From Rhodopirellula bahusiensis (lineage in GTDB: Bacteria > Planctomycetota > Planctomycetia > Pirellulales > Pirellulaceae), in NCBI RefSeq assembly GCF_002727185.1, contig NZ_NIZW01000002.1, forward strand, positions 62,001-126,000: 64,000 nucleotides of DNA, in the 5' to 3' direction. Below the pieces are notes generated by a model. The model did not search any database. It saw nothing but the letters and a program-made list of their open reading frames with translations, and was not told the origin of the DNA. Each line of letters starts with the position of its first letter. The stretch's first letter is position 1. Below, one piece after another: positions 1-7,290 of this stretch. The position numbers and the translations under genes were made by a program.

Positions 1-1201
1 CAACGAGTCCACTGTCTGTCACTGTTAGCCCACGAGCACGATCCGCTGCCAGATCATATCCAATTTCTGTTTCTGGAGGGATGTGAACTCCCTTGTCGAT
101 GATCGCGCGTCGGATGCGGCTGTGTCGGCCCACGTTCACATCGTCGAACAGGATGCTGTCTTCGACTTGAGCATAGCTGTTGATGCGGCACCCCGTGCCA
201 ATGATGCTGCGCCGAACGCAACCGCCGCTGACGATCGCGCCTTGGCAGACGATTGAATCAAGGGCTTCGCCGCGGCGTGACGAGCGACCTTCGCTACCGA
301 AGACAAACTTTGGCGGTGGCAATTGAGGTTGAAAGGAGCGAATCGGCCATTGGCGGTCGTACAGATTCAGCTGAGGATCGACGCCGACCAGGTCCATGTT
401 GGCTTCGTAGTAAGCTTCCAACGTGCCGACGTCACGCCAATACGCATCGCGTTTGCGGTTCTCGTCGGTGAATGGGAACGCGAACACTTGGCTGTCTTTG
501 ATCGCGCCGGGAATGATGTTCTTGCCAAAATCGTGATCGCTGTCTGGCTGAGTCGCGTCGTCACACAGTCGTTCGAACAGGAACCGAGTGTTGAAAACGT
601 AGATACCCATCGATGCCAAGCAGACATCGGGATCGTCAAGCGTTGGACGTGGGTTTTCCGGTTTTTCCTGGAATTCCACCAACCGATTGTCGGTATCCAC
701 CTGCATCACACCGAACTGTCTCGCTTCATCGCGACTGACACGCAGTGCGCCAACTGTGACATCGGCACCCTTACGATGATGGAAATTCACCATCGATTCG
801 TAGTTCATTTTGTACAGGTGGTCGCCTGCCAAAATCACGACGTACTCGGGCGCCTCACGCTCGATCGCGTAAATGTTCTGATAGACCGCATCGGCGGTGC
901 CTTGGTACCAATTGTCATCGATGCGTTGTTGCGGCGGCACAACGTCGATGAATTCCCCCAATTCGCGGCAGAAGTAATTTCGCCACGCGACGTTGATGTG
1001 TCGATCGAGCGACTGGGCTTTGTACTGCGTCAGCAACAGCAAACGCCGCATGTCACTATTCAGGCAATTGCTCAGCACAAAGTCGATGATGCGATAGGCA
1101 CCACCGATGGGGACCGCTGGTTTCGCTCGGTCTCGCGTGAGCGGTTCGAGTCGTGAGCCACGACCTCCGGCCAGAATCACCGTTACTGTTTGTCGCATCA
1201 T
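1..1201 (-). CDS. glgC: Glucose-1-phosphate adenylyltransferase, C-terminus cut by window edge
   Basis: Makes ADP-glucose from glucose-1-phosphate and ATP for glycogen synthesis in the cytoplasm. Reading the minus strand from the ATG pair at 1201/1198 gives MMRQTVTVILAGGRGSRLEP, then a pyrophosphorylase nucleotide-binding loop with KPAVPIGG. Further on come WYQGTADAVYQN, LAGDHLYKMNY and a left-handed beta-helix-like tail (CQGAIVSGGCVRRSIIGTG). About 400 residues are visible against roughly 420-430 usual for the family, so only a short C-terminal piece is missing beyond base 1. The family call is strong from these motifs. Which of the two adjacent ATGs starts translation is not decidable. Confidence 0.93.
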   Translation of the reverse strand, partial: MMRQTVTVILAGGRGSRLEPLTRDRAKPAVPIGGAYRIIDFVLSNCLNSDMRRLLLLTQYKAQSLDRHINVAWRNYFCRELGEFIDVVPPQQRIDDNWYQGTADAVYQNIYAIEREAPEYVVILAGDHLYKMNYESMVNFHHRKGADVTVGALRVSRDEARQFGVMQVDTDNRLVEFQEKPENPRPTLDDPDVCLASMGIYVFNTRFLFERLCDDATQPDSDHDFGKNIIPGAIKDSQVFAFPFTDENRKRDAYWRDVGTLEAYYEANMDLVGVDPQLNLYDRQWPIRSFQPQLPPPKFVFGSEGRSSRRGEALDSIVCQGAIVSGGCVRRSIIGTGCRINSYAQVEDSILFDDVNVGRHSRIRRAIIDKGVHIPPETEIGYDLAADRARGLTVTDSGLV

Positions 1202-1746
1202 TGGATCGTGGTTTCCTACCTCGGTGGGCATGTTGGCACCCGCAACATGCGAAGACCGCATGCTAGCAAAGTCCCTTGAGGACTGTCGAGCGGAATTTAA
1301 GTTTCCCTCACCGGCTTCAAAGGGAGTTTCATGCGTCGATGCGGGGTTGTTTCTCTATCTTAACAGTCGCCGCTGCAACCACTTTCCCCGTTGCAGGTCG
1401 TTTGCGGCATTGGGGGCTCACGAACACTCTGCGTCAGGCGCCGCCGCAGTGGCGAACCGGGGTTGCCGACTCAGCACATATCGCGCCGCTGGGATCATGC
1501 ACCGGCGGGCCGTGCCCCGAGACAGCACCGAACGTTTTCGCGAACTTGTCTCCGGTTCAAAGTGAACCAAACGGGCACCGTTCGCAGTAGTACTGCTCTC
1601 GAATTGTCATGGGAACGGTCTGGACTCGGATGCGTGCAACTCATGGCAAATGTTTGGAAGAGGTTGCGCGACGGTGCGTTGACTTCACCGCGGTACGAGC
1701 GAAATATCACTCACCCGACCATCCCCCTTTGGAGAAGACATTCACG
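1202..1746. other. Intergenic region between divergent glgC and htrA
   Basis: About 545 bases separating two divergent genes, so it should hold both promoters. Several short open frames cross it but none has a recognisable domain or start signal. I see no repeat, RNA or convincing sigma-factor consensus. Confidence 0.5.
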
Positions 1747-3243
1747 ATGCGAAATCAATGGAAACCAATCAGTTTTGCTCTGGGAAGTTTGTGGATAGCC
1801 ACGCTGACCACCGCCGTGGTCGTGAGTTTGCCGGATGGAATGCAGTCGGACGCGATGGCAGATCAAACGACTCAGCGAACGGGCGCGATCGATCCGGGCC
1901 AAGGGTTGAACACGGCTCAAGATTTGTCCGCTTCGTTCCGGACGGTTGCCGAAGCGATGCGTCCCAGCGTCGTCAGCATCAGTTCCAAGACGACCGCTAA
2001 AGCGGTCAGCAACCAATTGCCGCCAGGATTGCGGAATCAGCTCCCGCCGGGATTGGAAGATTATTTCAGAGAACGTTCGCGGGGCGGTCAACGCATGCCC
2101 AGCCGTGAGGGTCAGGGCAGTGGAGTGATCGTGCGAGAGGACGGCTACATCCTGACGAACAATCACGTGGTGGAAGACGCTGATGAGGTGTTCGTCGAAC
2201 TCAGTGACGACCGCCGTTTGCCGGCCGAAGTGGTGGGGACCGATCCGGAAACCGATTTGGCCGTTCTGAAAATTGAAGCTGACAACCTGCGAGCGATCGC
2301 GTTTGGCGATTCGGATGCAATTCAGGTCGGTGACTGGGTGCTGGCGATCGGCAGCCCGTTCGGTTTGGATCAAACCGTCACCGCAGGCATCATCAGCGGA
2401 AAGAATCGCAATCGCCGCATCGTAAACAACGGCGAGGGTTTCGAAGACTTCTTGCAAACCGATGCAGCCATCAACCCAGGCAACTCCGGCGGACCGTTGG
2501 TGAACCTGCGTGGCGAGTTGGTAGGTATCAACACCGCCATCCTTTCTCGCAGTGGTGCCAGCGCTGGAATCGGGTTCGCGATTCCTGTCACATTGGCTCG
2601 GCCGGTTTTGACATCGATCATCGAGTATGGGCAAGTTCGCCGCGGATTCTTGGGTGCCCAGGTTCGTGACGTGACGCCAGCTTTGGTCGACGAGATGGGA
2701 TTGAGTGTTGACGATGGGGCACTGATCCAAGGCGTGTTGGACAAACAACCTGCCGCAAATGCAAACTTGCAACCTGGCGATGTCGTTGTCAGCGTGGACG
2801 GAAAGAAGGTCCGCAGCAGTTCGCAATTGGTCAACTACATCGCCAGCCGTCCTCCCGGTGCGAGCGTCGCGATGGTGATCAATCGTGATGGTGAAACGCT
2901 GAACAAGACGGTCAATCTGCAAGAACGAACCAGCGAAGCGATGGCGATGTTCAACGGCGGCAGCGTCTTGGGCGCAAAGCTTGAACCCATCACGCCCGAG
3001 TCCGCTCAACGCTACGGATACGCCGGGATGGATTCGGGGTTGATCGTTGTCAGTGTGGAGGACGGCGGCGTTGCGGCTGAGTCTGGATTGATGGCCGGTG
3101 ATGTGATCGAGAGTGCCGGAGGCAACGCGGTCAACTCCGTGGCTGTCTTGCAGTCAGTGATTGCGGAAGCCAAACGCCAAGAGATTCCGTTGCGATTGAT
3201 CATTCGCCGCGGGAACACTCGGATGATTGTTCCGTTGCAGTGA
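1747..3243 (+). CDS. HtrA/DegQ-type periplasmic serine protease with two PDZ domains
   Basis: Envelope protein quality-control protease of family S1C. From the chosen ATG at 1747 (498 residues) the N-terminus MRNQWKPISFALGSLWIATL is a signal peptide or anchor; a purine-rich stretch (GGAGAAG) lies about 10 bases upstream. An in-frame ATG at 1609 would add 46 residues in front of the signal and is unlikely. The triad is visible as His140 (TNNHVVED), Asp170 (PETDLAVL) and Ser247 (NPGNSGGP). Two PDZ domains follow, roughly residues 290-390 and 410-498 (RRGFLGAQVRDV, VDGKKVRSS, SAGGNAVNS). Length and order match DegP/DegQ. A hairpin terminator follows at 3345. Confidence 0.95.
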   Translation: MRNQWKPISFALGSLWIATLTTAVVVSLPDGMQSDAMADQTTQRTGAIDPGQGLNTAQDLSASFRTVAEAMRPSVVSISSKTTAKAVSNQLPPGLRNQLPPGLEDYFRERSRGGQRMPSREGQGSGVIVREDGYILTNNHVVEDADEVFVELSDDRRLPAEVVGTDPETDLAVLKIEADNLRAIAFGDSDAIQVGDWVLAIGSPFGLDQTVTAGIISGKNRNRRIVNNGEGFEDFLQTDAAINPGNSGGPLVNLRGELVGINTAILSRSGASAGIGFAIPVTLARPVLTSIIEYGQVRRGFLGAQVRDVTPALVDEMGLSVDDGALIQGVLDKQPAANANLQPGDVVVSVDGKKVRSSSQLVNYIASRPPGASVAMVINRDGETLNKTVNLQERTSEAMAMFNGGSVLGAKLEPITPESAQRYGYAGMDSGLIVVSVEDGGVAAESGLMAGDVIESAGGNAVNSVAVLQSVIAEAKRQEIPLRLIIRRGNTRMIVPLQ

Positions 3244-3344
3244 TGAATGGACTATTGATCTGAACGGATGCATCGCCCATCGCGTTAATGCATTCGCTTT
3301 GTTCAGAGGAATGTCGTGCAAAGCGACGCGGATCGAATGAATGC

Positions 3345-3378
3345 AAACGGGCTGGTGGAAATCACCAGCCCGTTTTTG
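3345..3378 (+). terminator. Rho-independent terminator after htrA
   Basis: A perfect 13-bp stem, AAACGGGCTGGTG at 3345-3357 and CACCAGCCCGTTT at 3363-3375, with a 5-base GAAAT loop and a run of T on the plus strand. It lies about 100 bases after the protease stop and just before the next gene. Confidence 0.9.
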
Positions 3379-3436
3379 TTTATACTTCGCCTCATATCGC
3401 ATTCTTCCGGCATCCAATCCATCAGCAGCTTTGCTC

Positions 3437-4315
3437 ATGTCCAACGCGCCTCATTCGCCTTACACCCAACCCGTCCCCAACTCGCCTTCGAGTGGTGGTT
3501 CTTCGAAGAACACGGTCATCATCGTCGCGATCGTTTCGGTGACGATGCTGTTGATGTGCGGAGGTGTTTTGGGGCTCGGGTACTACGCGGTCGAACGGCT
3601 CGCGAAAGAAATCAATGCGGTCAACTATGACTACATGATCGATGACGAAGAAACCCCCGAGGCGTTGATGTTCGCGTTGTCTGAGAATGACACCCTTCGC
3701 GAGGAAGTCGGCGTAATTGAATCGATCGAATTCGCTGAAGAGCACAACGCTGACAATGCGATCTATGCCGAGAATTATTTTTATCGCGTGATCGGAACCG
3801 ATGGAGAGGCCGTCATCCGTGCCGAACTCAGTGAGAAAGAAGACGTTTGGTTCAATCGCGTCGATTGGATTCCAGACGAAACAGATTTGTACGCTCGGGT
3901 GGAGTTGGAAACCATCCCGGTGCCGTTCGACTCGACCATGGCGCACTCCACCTATCGTTTGCTGAAAGACAACGAAACGATCCAAGACAAAGTCGGAACG
4001 ATCAACTATGTCGGCTACGAATGGGAAATGACCGACGAATACACCGATGCGGAAGCGGCCAGCTATGTCTTCGTCGTTCGTGGCGACGCTGGTGAAACGA
4101 ACGTCCGAGTCATGTTCAACGATTACGACTACGTGACGGTCGAGCGAATTGAACTGATGGAGGATCCGGAGAACCCAGTGCTTCTGTTCGGCGAACCGGA
4201 GGTAGGTTTGGAGATGGAGAAATCCGAGCCGTCGCCAATCAATCAAGATCTAGCTGAATCAGAAGCTGAGGTTGCTGACCCAGACAGTTCGGAAAATACC
4301 GAAGCCGGTGAGTGA
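3437..4315 (+). CDS. Single-pass membrane protein with two Coa1-like repeats
   Basis: 292 residues from the ATG at 3437; an in-frame ATG at 3341 lies inside the terminator and is rejected. A Pro/Ser-rich head is followed by one transmembrane helix (about residues 27-50, VIIVAIVSVTMLLMCGGVLG). Two similar units follow: residues 74-145 (ALSENDTLREEVGVIESIEF) and 170-240 (YRLLKDNETIQDKVGTINYV). This pattern resembles the Coa1/Tim21-like fold of cytochrome-oxidase assembly factors, but sequence alone does not prove the family. The C-terminus is acidic. Role unknown; no oxidase gene is nearby. Confidence 0.7.
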   Translation: MSNAPHSPYTQPVPNSPSSGGSSKNTVIIVAIVSVTMLLMCGGVLGLGYYAVERLAKEINAVNYDYMIDDEETPEALMFALSENDTLREEVGVIESIEFAEEHNADNAIYAENYFYRVIGTDGEAVIRAELSEKEDVWFNRVDWIPDETDLYARVELETIPVPFDSTMAHSTYRLLKDNETIQDKVGTINYVGYEWEMTDEYTDAEAASYVFVVRGDAGETNVRVMFNDYDYVTVERIELMEDPENPVLLFGEPEVGLEMEKSEPSPINQDLAESEAEVADPDSSENTEAGE

Positions 4316-4374
4316 CACACCGTTGGCTTTCAAGGGGGGCTGTTTTCTTTGTGAGTCTGGTGTGGATTGGTTTT

Positions 4375-4492
4375 GCCACAGAGATCACCGAGTCCACAGA
4401 GATGGCGTTCGAGGCAGCGCGTCGGACCGGAACTACCACTCGCATCCCTCTGTGCACTCTGTGCACTCTGTGCACTCTGTGATCTCTGTGGC
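4375..4492. repeat. CTCTGTG-type inverted-repeat element, copy 1
   Basis: Begins TTTTGCCACAGAGATCACCG and ends with the near-complement CTCTGTGATCTCTGTGGCG plus AAAA, so the ends can pair for about 30 bases. The right arm carries extra 9-base units (CTCTGTGCA three times). The middle (about 45 bases, ATGGCGTTCGAGGCAGCGCG onward) is shared with four other copies in this region. Short open frames reading through it are products of the heptamer repeat and not genes. Confidence 0.9.
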
Positions 4493-4553
4493 GAAAACTC
4501 AATCACGACTCAGTGAGAGTGTTTGTCTCTTCCGTCCGCCGGCGTTGCGATGG

Positions 4554-4750
4554 CTAGAGCGAAAGACGTTTGATTCCGTCCACCAAACGGGACTGGCCGA
4601 AGTTGATTGCATCGACGTCTTTCTGACGCTCGCAAGCCAAGTATCGCAGGCTGAGTTCGTGACAAAACGTTTCTTCGTCGATCGTCGCCAGCAACCCGGA
4701 GCACGATCAATTGCCACACCAATGATCGTCTCTGTTATTTCATCGCTCAT
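4554..4750 (-). pseudogene. Truncated GxxExxY gene, copy 1
   Basis: Matches both ends of the intact gene at 5641-6006 but lacks about 157 central bases (roughly codons 53-104) and has a further small deletion near codon 15-20 that shifts frame. The PD-(D/E)XK core (Asp65, Glu75, Lys77 of the intact protein) is gone. The start ATG at 4750 and a TAG at 4554 remain recognisable. The same two deletions occur in copies 2 and 3, so they predate the tandem duplication. Confidence 0.88.
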
Positions 4751-4757
4751 TGGTTTT

Positions 4758-4857
4758 GCCACAGAGGGCACAGAGTCCACAGAGATGGCGTTCGAGGCAG
4801 CGCGTCGGACCGGAACAACCACGCGCATCCCTCTGTGCTTTCTGTGATCTCTGTGGC
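4758..4857. repeat. CTCTGTG-type inverted-repeat element, copy 2
   Basis: GCCACAGAGGGCACAGAGTC at the left pairs with TCTGTGATCTCTGTGGC at the right; the conserved 45-base middle is present. It sits between truncated copies 1 and 2. Confidence 0.9.
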
Positions 4858-4918
4858 TAAAACTCAATCCTGACTCAGTGAGAGTGTTTGTCTCTTCCGT
4901 CTGCCGGCGTTGCGATGG

Positions 4919-5115
4919 CTGGAACGAAAAACGTTTGATTCCGTCCACCAAACGGGACTGGCCGAAGTTGATTGCATCGACGTCTTTCTGACGCTCGCAA
5001 GCCAAGCATCGCAGGCTGAGTTCGTGACAAAACGTTTCTTCGTCGATCGTCGCCAGCAACCCGGAGCACGATCAATTGCCACACCAATGATCGTCTCTGT
5101 TATTTCATCGCTCAT
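4919..5115 (-). pseudogene. Truncated GxxExxY gene, copy 2
   Basis: Same structure as copy 1, 365 bases further on: start ATG at 5115, shared central deletion and N-terminal small deletion. The ancestral TAG stop has become CAG on the minus strand, so the frame no longer ends at the original point. Confidence 0.88.
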
Positions 5116-5122
5116 TGGTTTT

Positions 5123-5222
5123 GCCACAGAGGGCACAGAGTCCACAGAGATGGCGTTCGAGGCAGCGTTTCGGACCGGAACAACCACGCGCATCCCTCTG
5201 TGCTTTCTGTGATCTCTGTGGC
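5123..5222. repeat. CTCTGTG-type inverted-repeat element, copy 3
   Basis: Nearly identical to copy 2 over its full length, including the terminal GCCACAGAG and CTCTGTGGC arms. It separates truncated copies 2 and 3. Confidence 0.9.
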
Positions 5223-5283
5223 TAAAACTCAATCACGACTCAGTGAGAGTGTTTGTCTCTTCCGTCCGCCGGCGTTGCGATGG

Positions 5284-5480
5284 CTAGAACGACAGACGTT
5301 TGATTCCGTCCACCAAACGGGACTGACTGAAGTTGATTGCATCGACGTCTTTCTGACGCTCGCAAGCCAAGTATCGTAGGCTGAGTTCGTGACAAAACGT
5401 TTCTTCGTCGATCGTCGCCAGCAACCCGGAGCACGATCAATTGCCACACCAATGATCGTCTCTGTTAGTTCATCGCTCAT
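5284..5480 (-). pseudogene. Truncated GxxExxY gene, copy 3
   Basis: Start ATG at 5480 and TAG at 5284 retained; same central and N-terminal deletions as copies 1 and 2, plus a few private substitutions (for example GACTGACTGAAG for GACTGGCCGAAG on the plus strand). No nuclease core remains. Confidence 0.88.
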
Positions 5481-5487
5481 TGGTTTT

Positions 5488-5578
5488 GCCACCGAGTCCA
5501 CAGAGATGGCGATCGAGGCAGCGCGTCGGACCGGAACTACCACGCGCATCCCTCTGTGGACTCTGTGATCTCTGTGGC
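5488..5578. repeat. CTCTGTG-type inverted-repeat element, copy 4
   Basis: Shorter left arm (GCCACCGAGTCCACAGAG, one heptamer missing) with the full right arm CTCTGTGATCTCTGTGGC. It lies just downstream of the intact GxxExxY gene in that gene's own orientation. Confidence 0.88.
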
Positions 5579-5640
5579 TAAAACTCAATCACGACTGAGA
5601 GAGAGTGATTCGTTCCTTCCGTCCGCCGGCGTTGCGATGG

Positions 5641-6006
5641 CTAGAGCGAAAGACGTTTGATTCCGTCCACCAAACGGGACTGGCCGAAGTTGATCAGAAG
5701 GGCTCGCTTCAGACCGGTTGCTCTCAGGTAAGAAAGCGTTTGGGCCGTTGCCACATCGGGCAATTTCTTCACTGCTTTCAGCTCCAGGACAACTTGCCCG
5801 TCGACCAGGATGTCTAGCTTCTGTCCTTTGATCGTTCTCCCTTTGTAAATCACATCGACGTCTTTTTGACGCTCGCATGCCAAGCCTCTCAGGCTGAGTT
5901 CGTGACAAAGGGCTTCTTCGTAGATCGACTCCAGCAACCCGGGACCGAGAATGCGGTGCACCTCAATTGCCGCACCGATGATCTTTTCTGTCAGTTCATC
6001 GCTCAT
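5641..6006 (-). CDS. GxxExxY family protein (PD-(D/E)XK nuclease-like)
   Basis: 121 residues, the usual size of the GxxExxY family (TIGR04256). The signature is G23-LL-E26-SI-Y29. A putative nuclease core follows: Asp65 in KLDILVDG and Glu75-x-Lys77 in VLELKAVK. The gene ends LINFGQSRLVDGIKRLSL. It is the only intact copy next to three deleted copies, and it is bracketed by inverted-repeat elements at 5488-5578 and 6071-6153. The biological role of this family is not established. The link with flanking palindromes suggests it moves or duplicates with them, which is inference. Confidence 0.92.
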   Translation of the reverse strand: MSDELTEKIIGAAIEVHRILGPGLLESIYEEALCHELSLRGLACERQKDVDVIYKGRTIKGQKLDILVDGQVVLELKAVKKLPDVATAQTLSYLRATGLKRALLINFGQSRLVDGIKRLSL

Positions 6007-6070
6007 TGCTTGATACCCTCCGAGATCCGCTTGCCTGCTTGTGGTTGCAAGAGCCTAGCGAAATTATTTT

Positions 6071-6153
6071 GTCACAGAGTTCACAGAGATGGTGTTCGAG
6101 GCAGCGCGTCGGACCGGAACAACCACGCGCATCCCCTCTGTGATCTCTGTGGC
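6071..6153. repeat. CTCTGTG-type inverted-repeat element, copy 5
   Basis: GTCACAGAGTTCACAGAG pairs with CTCTGTGATCTCTGTGGC; the conserved middle is present. It lies upstream of the intact GxxExxY gene and about 50 bases from the end of the alanine dehydrogenase gene. Confidence 0.88.
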
Positions 6154-6201
6154 AAAAAACTCTTCGAGCGAAGAGCTGAAACAGCCAACAAGACCGAAGG
6201 C

Positions 6202-7287
6202 TCAGCCTTGGTAGGCGTTGGAGACGGCTTCGTGGACGATTTTTCCTGCGTGGATGTTGATCGCGGATTGCAGAGGGCCGGTGTCTTGGATGACACCGTC
6301 GATTCCCGAAGCAGCGACTTTCATCACCCAACGCATCGTGGCGTTGCACAACGCAAACGTGCTGGTCCGGCCGACTGCTCCGGGCATGTTCGCCACGCAG
6401 TAGTGGACGACCTCATCGATGATGTAGGTCGGTTCGCTGTGTGTGGTCGGACGGCTGGTTTCGATGCAGCCGCCTTGGTCAACCGCGACGTCGATCACGA
6501 CCGCACCCGACTTCATGGTGCGAAGGTCTTCGGCACGCACCAAATTGGGAGCTCGGGCCCCAGGGATCAACACGGAACCGATCACCAAGTCGGCTCGTTC
6601 GAGTTGTTCGACGATGTTATGGCGATCGCTGTAGAGCGTGTTCACGTTGGCGGGCATCACGTCGTCGAGGTATCGCAAACGATCGAGGTTGACATCTAAA
6701 ATCGCGACGTCGGCTTGGAAGCCGGCTGCGATTTTGGCCGCGTTGGCTCCCACCACACCGCCGCCCAGAATGGTGATGTGAGCGGGCGCGACACCGGGCA
6801 CTCCGCCCAACAAAATGCCGCGTCCCATTTGAGGCCGTTCGAGAAACTTCGCTCCTTCTTGGATGCTCATCCGGCCTGCCACTTCACTCATGGGGGTCAG
6901 CAGAGGAAGCTGCCCCGATGCATCGCGAAGCGTTTCGTAGGCGAGGCAGGTCGCACCGCTATCGAGCATCGCTTTGGTGAGTGAATCGTCGGCGGCGAAG
7001 TGAAAGTAGGTGAACACCATTTGGCCAGACCGAATGAGCTCGTATTCTGACGGCTGGGGCTCTTTGACTTTGATGACCAAGTCCGCTCGCGCGAAAATGT
7101 CTTCGGCGGAGGCAACCAATTCGGCTCCGGCACGGAGGTAATCATGGTCGGGCAGTCCCGATCCCAAACCGGCCCCGGCTTGCACCAAAACGGTGTGACC
7201 GGCTTGCGTGAGTTCCGCGACCCCGACGGGCAGCATGCCAACACGGTATTCGTCGGTCTTAATCTCCGAGGGCACGCCAACAATCAT
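6202..7287 (-). CDS. ald: Alanine dehydrogenase
   Basis: NAD-dependent interconversion of L-alanine and pyruvate plus ammonia, cytoplasmic. The 361-residue protein starts MIVGVPSEIKTDEYRVGMLP, the classic opening of the family. It carries the substrate Lys in VIKVKEP, the conserved His in TYFHFAADD, the Rossmann motif ITILGGGVVGANAAKIA and the IDVAVDQGGC signature. Length is slightly under the usual 370. The gene ends next to the GxxExxY array. The gene immediately upstream on the same strand stops only 4 bases before this ATG, so the two may be co-transcribed. Confidence 0.95.
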   Translation of the reverse strand: MIVGVPSEIKTDEYRVGMLPVGVAELTQAGHTVLVQAGAGLGSGLPDHDYLRAGAELVASAEDIFARADLVIKVKEPQPSEYELIRSGQMVFTYFHFAADDSLTKAMLDSGATCLAYETLRDASGQLPLLTPMSEVAGRMSIQEGAKFLERPQMGRGILLGGVPGVAPAHITILGGGVVGANAAKIAAGFQADVAILDVNLDRLRYLDDVMPANVNTLYSDRHNIVEQLERADLVIGSVLIPGARAPNLVRAEDLRTMKSGAVVIDVAVDQGGCIETSRPTTHSEPTYIIDEVVHYCVANMPGAVGRTSTFALCNATMRWVMKVAASGIDGVIQDTGPLQSAINIHAGKIVHEAVSNAYQG

Positions 7288-7290
7288 GAG

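Larger units (their letters stand above)
4496..5581. repeat. Three tandem ~365-bp units (deleted GxxExxY copy + hairpin)
   Basis: The marker AACTCAATCacGACT begins at 4496, 4861, 5226 and 5582, giving periods of 365, 365 and 356 bases. Each unit holds a truncated minus-strand GxxExxY copy and one inverted-repeat element. Units differ by only a few bases, so the amplification looks recent. The fourth occurrence leads into the intact gene. Confidence 0.93.

Noticed and set aside
1711-3009. 432-residue open frame antisense to the HtrA gene
   Set aside because: Shadow of a strongly biased coding strand; no domain, start signal or homology pattern, while the sense frame has an intact catalytic triad.
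4496-5581. Regular repeats resembling a CRISPR array
   Set aside because: Period is about 365 bases and the whole unit repeats, with no short identical repeats and unique spacers; it is a tandem duplication.
4239-5588. Short minus-strand frames rich in HRDHRVHR-type repeats
   Set aside because: They translate the CTCTGTG heptamers of the palindromic elements and run through deleted gene copies; repeat artefacts, not proteins.
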